A stretch of DNA of 64,000 nucleotides. Source: Flavobacteriaceae bacterium MAR_2009_75. GTDB lineage: Bacteria; Bacteroidota; Bacteroidia; Flavobacteriales; Flavobacteriaceae. This document shows, in pieces, positions 63,738-64,000 of this stretch (position 1 is its first letter; each line of letters starts with the position of its first letter). Under the pieces are notes generated by a model. It was not told the origin of the DNA. It saw nothing but the letters and a program-made list of their open reading frames with translations, and did no database searches. A program made the position numbers and the translations under genes. Where the stretch lies: positions 2,541,501-2,605,500 of the forward strand of contig PHTZ01000001.1 of NCBI GenBank assembly GCA_002813285.1. Reading direction: 5' to 3'.

Positions 63738-64000
63738 CTTTTTGATATAAGTTTATTGGTACGCAAAAAACCTTTTAACTGAATTGATTTACCCCTCATA
63801 TTATTCCTTATTAAGTCTAAAAATTCTTGGTATTGGTATTTATCTTTTCATTTATCAAGTTTCAATAGTTTGAAAGCCTTATTTCCTCTTCGGTTAAAAG
63901 TACTTGAACATATCCACTTAAATTAGGTCCTATGCTTCTTTAATAGGTCTTACCTAACACTCATGGTTTAATAGCTCGACAAAGAATTTAAAAATCACCC
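63738..64000. other. AT-rich region at right edge, no gene seen
   Basis: No long open frame, RNA gene or recognisable repeat. A short open stretch on the minus strand near 63870-63930 is described under rejected items. Being just downstream of a tRNA, it could border an integrated element beyond the window, but nothing here shows it. Confidence 0.4.

Noticed and set aside
63870-63960. Minus-strand open stretch ending TEEEIRLSNY, possible remnant of a gene next to tRNA-Asn
   Set aside because: Only about 25 codons are open, no start codon, and no family recognised. Too little to call a gene or an integrase remnant.

Overview
The window is about 64 kb of chromosome from a member of the Bacteroidota, most likely a Flavobacteriaceae. 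Evidence for this: two SusC/SusD outer-membrane pairs, DUF3078, DUF4184 and DUF5723 family proteins, several CarboxypepD_reg-like secreted proteins, a CusA pump fused to a TolC-like domain, a lycopene cyclase (carotenoid pigment), low GC, and promoters of the Bacteroidota TTG / TAnnTTTG type. There is no rRNA, phage, insertion sequence, CRISPR array or recognisable defence island. Most of it is core and lineage-typical accessory genome.

Layout. 1-1.2 kb: start of a PiT phosphate transporter that runs off the left edge. 1.5-7 kb: small secreted proteins, dgt, a DUF3078 protein and dxs. 7-13.6 kb: a hydrolase, two PAS-LuxR regulators, a DUF5723 outer-membrane protein and two paralogous acidic-linker lipoproteins. 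13.7-18.5 kb: tadA, a cold-shock protein, a ClC-type chloride protein and aspS. 18.6-22.9 kb: an orphan SusC/SusD pair. 23-30.6 kb: a DUF4184 membrane protein and a TetR-TolC-adaptor-RND efflux operon. 30.6-32.7 kb: an ECF sigma factor with a small membrane protein, and a polyprenyl diphosphate synthase. 32.7-41.4 kb: a frameshifted FG-GAP/UnbV lipoprotein beside a second SusC/SusD pair. 41.5-42.7 kb: crtY. 42.7-46.6 kb: a metal-import cluster (TonB receptor, DtxR/MntR-like repressor, ZIP transporter) with two inverted repeats in the divergent promoter. 46.5-52.6 kb: a heavy-metal efflux operon with a frameshifted adaptor and a pump fused to its outer-membrane factor. 52.7-58.4 kb: a GH63-like glucosidase and small proteins. 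58.5-61.2 kb: feoA-feoB and a 47-residue Cys-rich protein not called by a long-ORF scan. 61.3-64 kb: a SCO protein, rseP and tRNA-Asn.

Metal handling is the theme of the right half: DtxR/ZIP/TonB import, Cus-type export, Feo iron uptake and a SCO copper chaperone lie within about 19 kb.

No clearly new multi-gene system was found. The items most worth following up are: (i) an 11-bp perfect inverted repeat pairing the stop codon of a small His-rich secreted protein with the start codon of cusA, which suggests translational coupling; (ii) a signal-peptide-like segment at the pump/TolC junction of the fusion protein; (iii) a ClC protein lacking both the gating and the proton glutamate; (iv) two one-base frameshifts in four-base G/C runs 13 kb apart; (v) tandem inverted repeats between the TonB receptor and the DtxR gene; (vi) a shared upstream motif in front of a PAS-LuxR gene and the DUF5723 gene. 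All functional calls come from reading the sequence and family knowledge; no database search was run.
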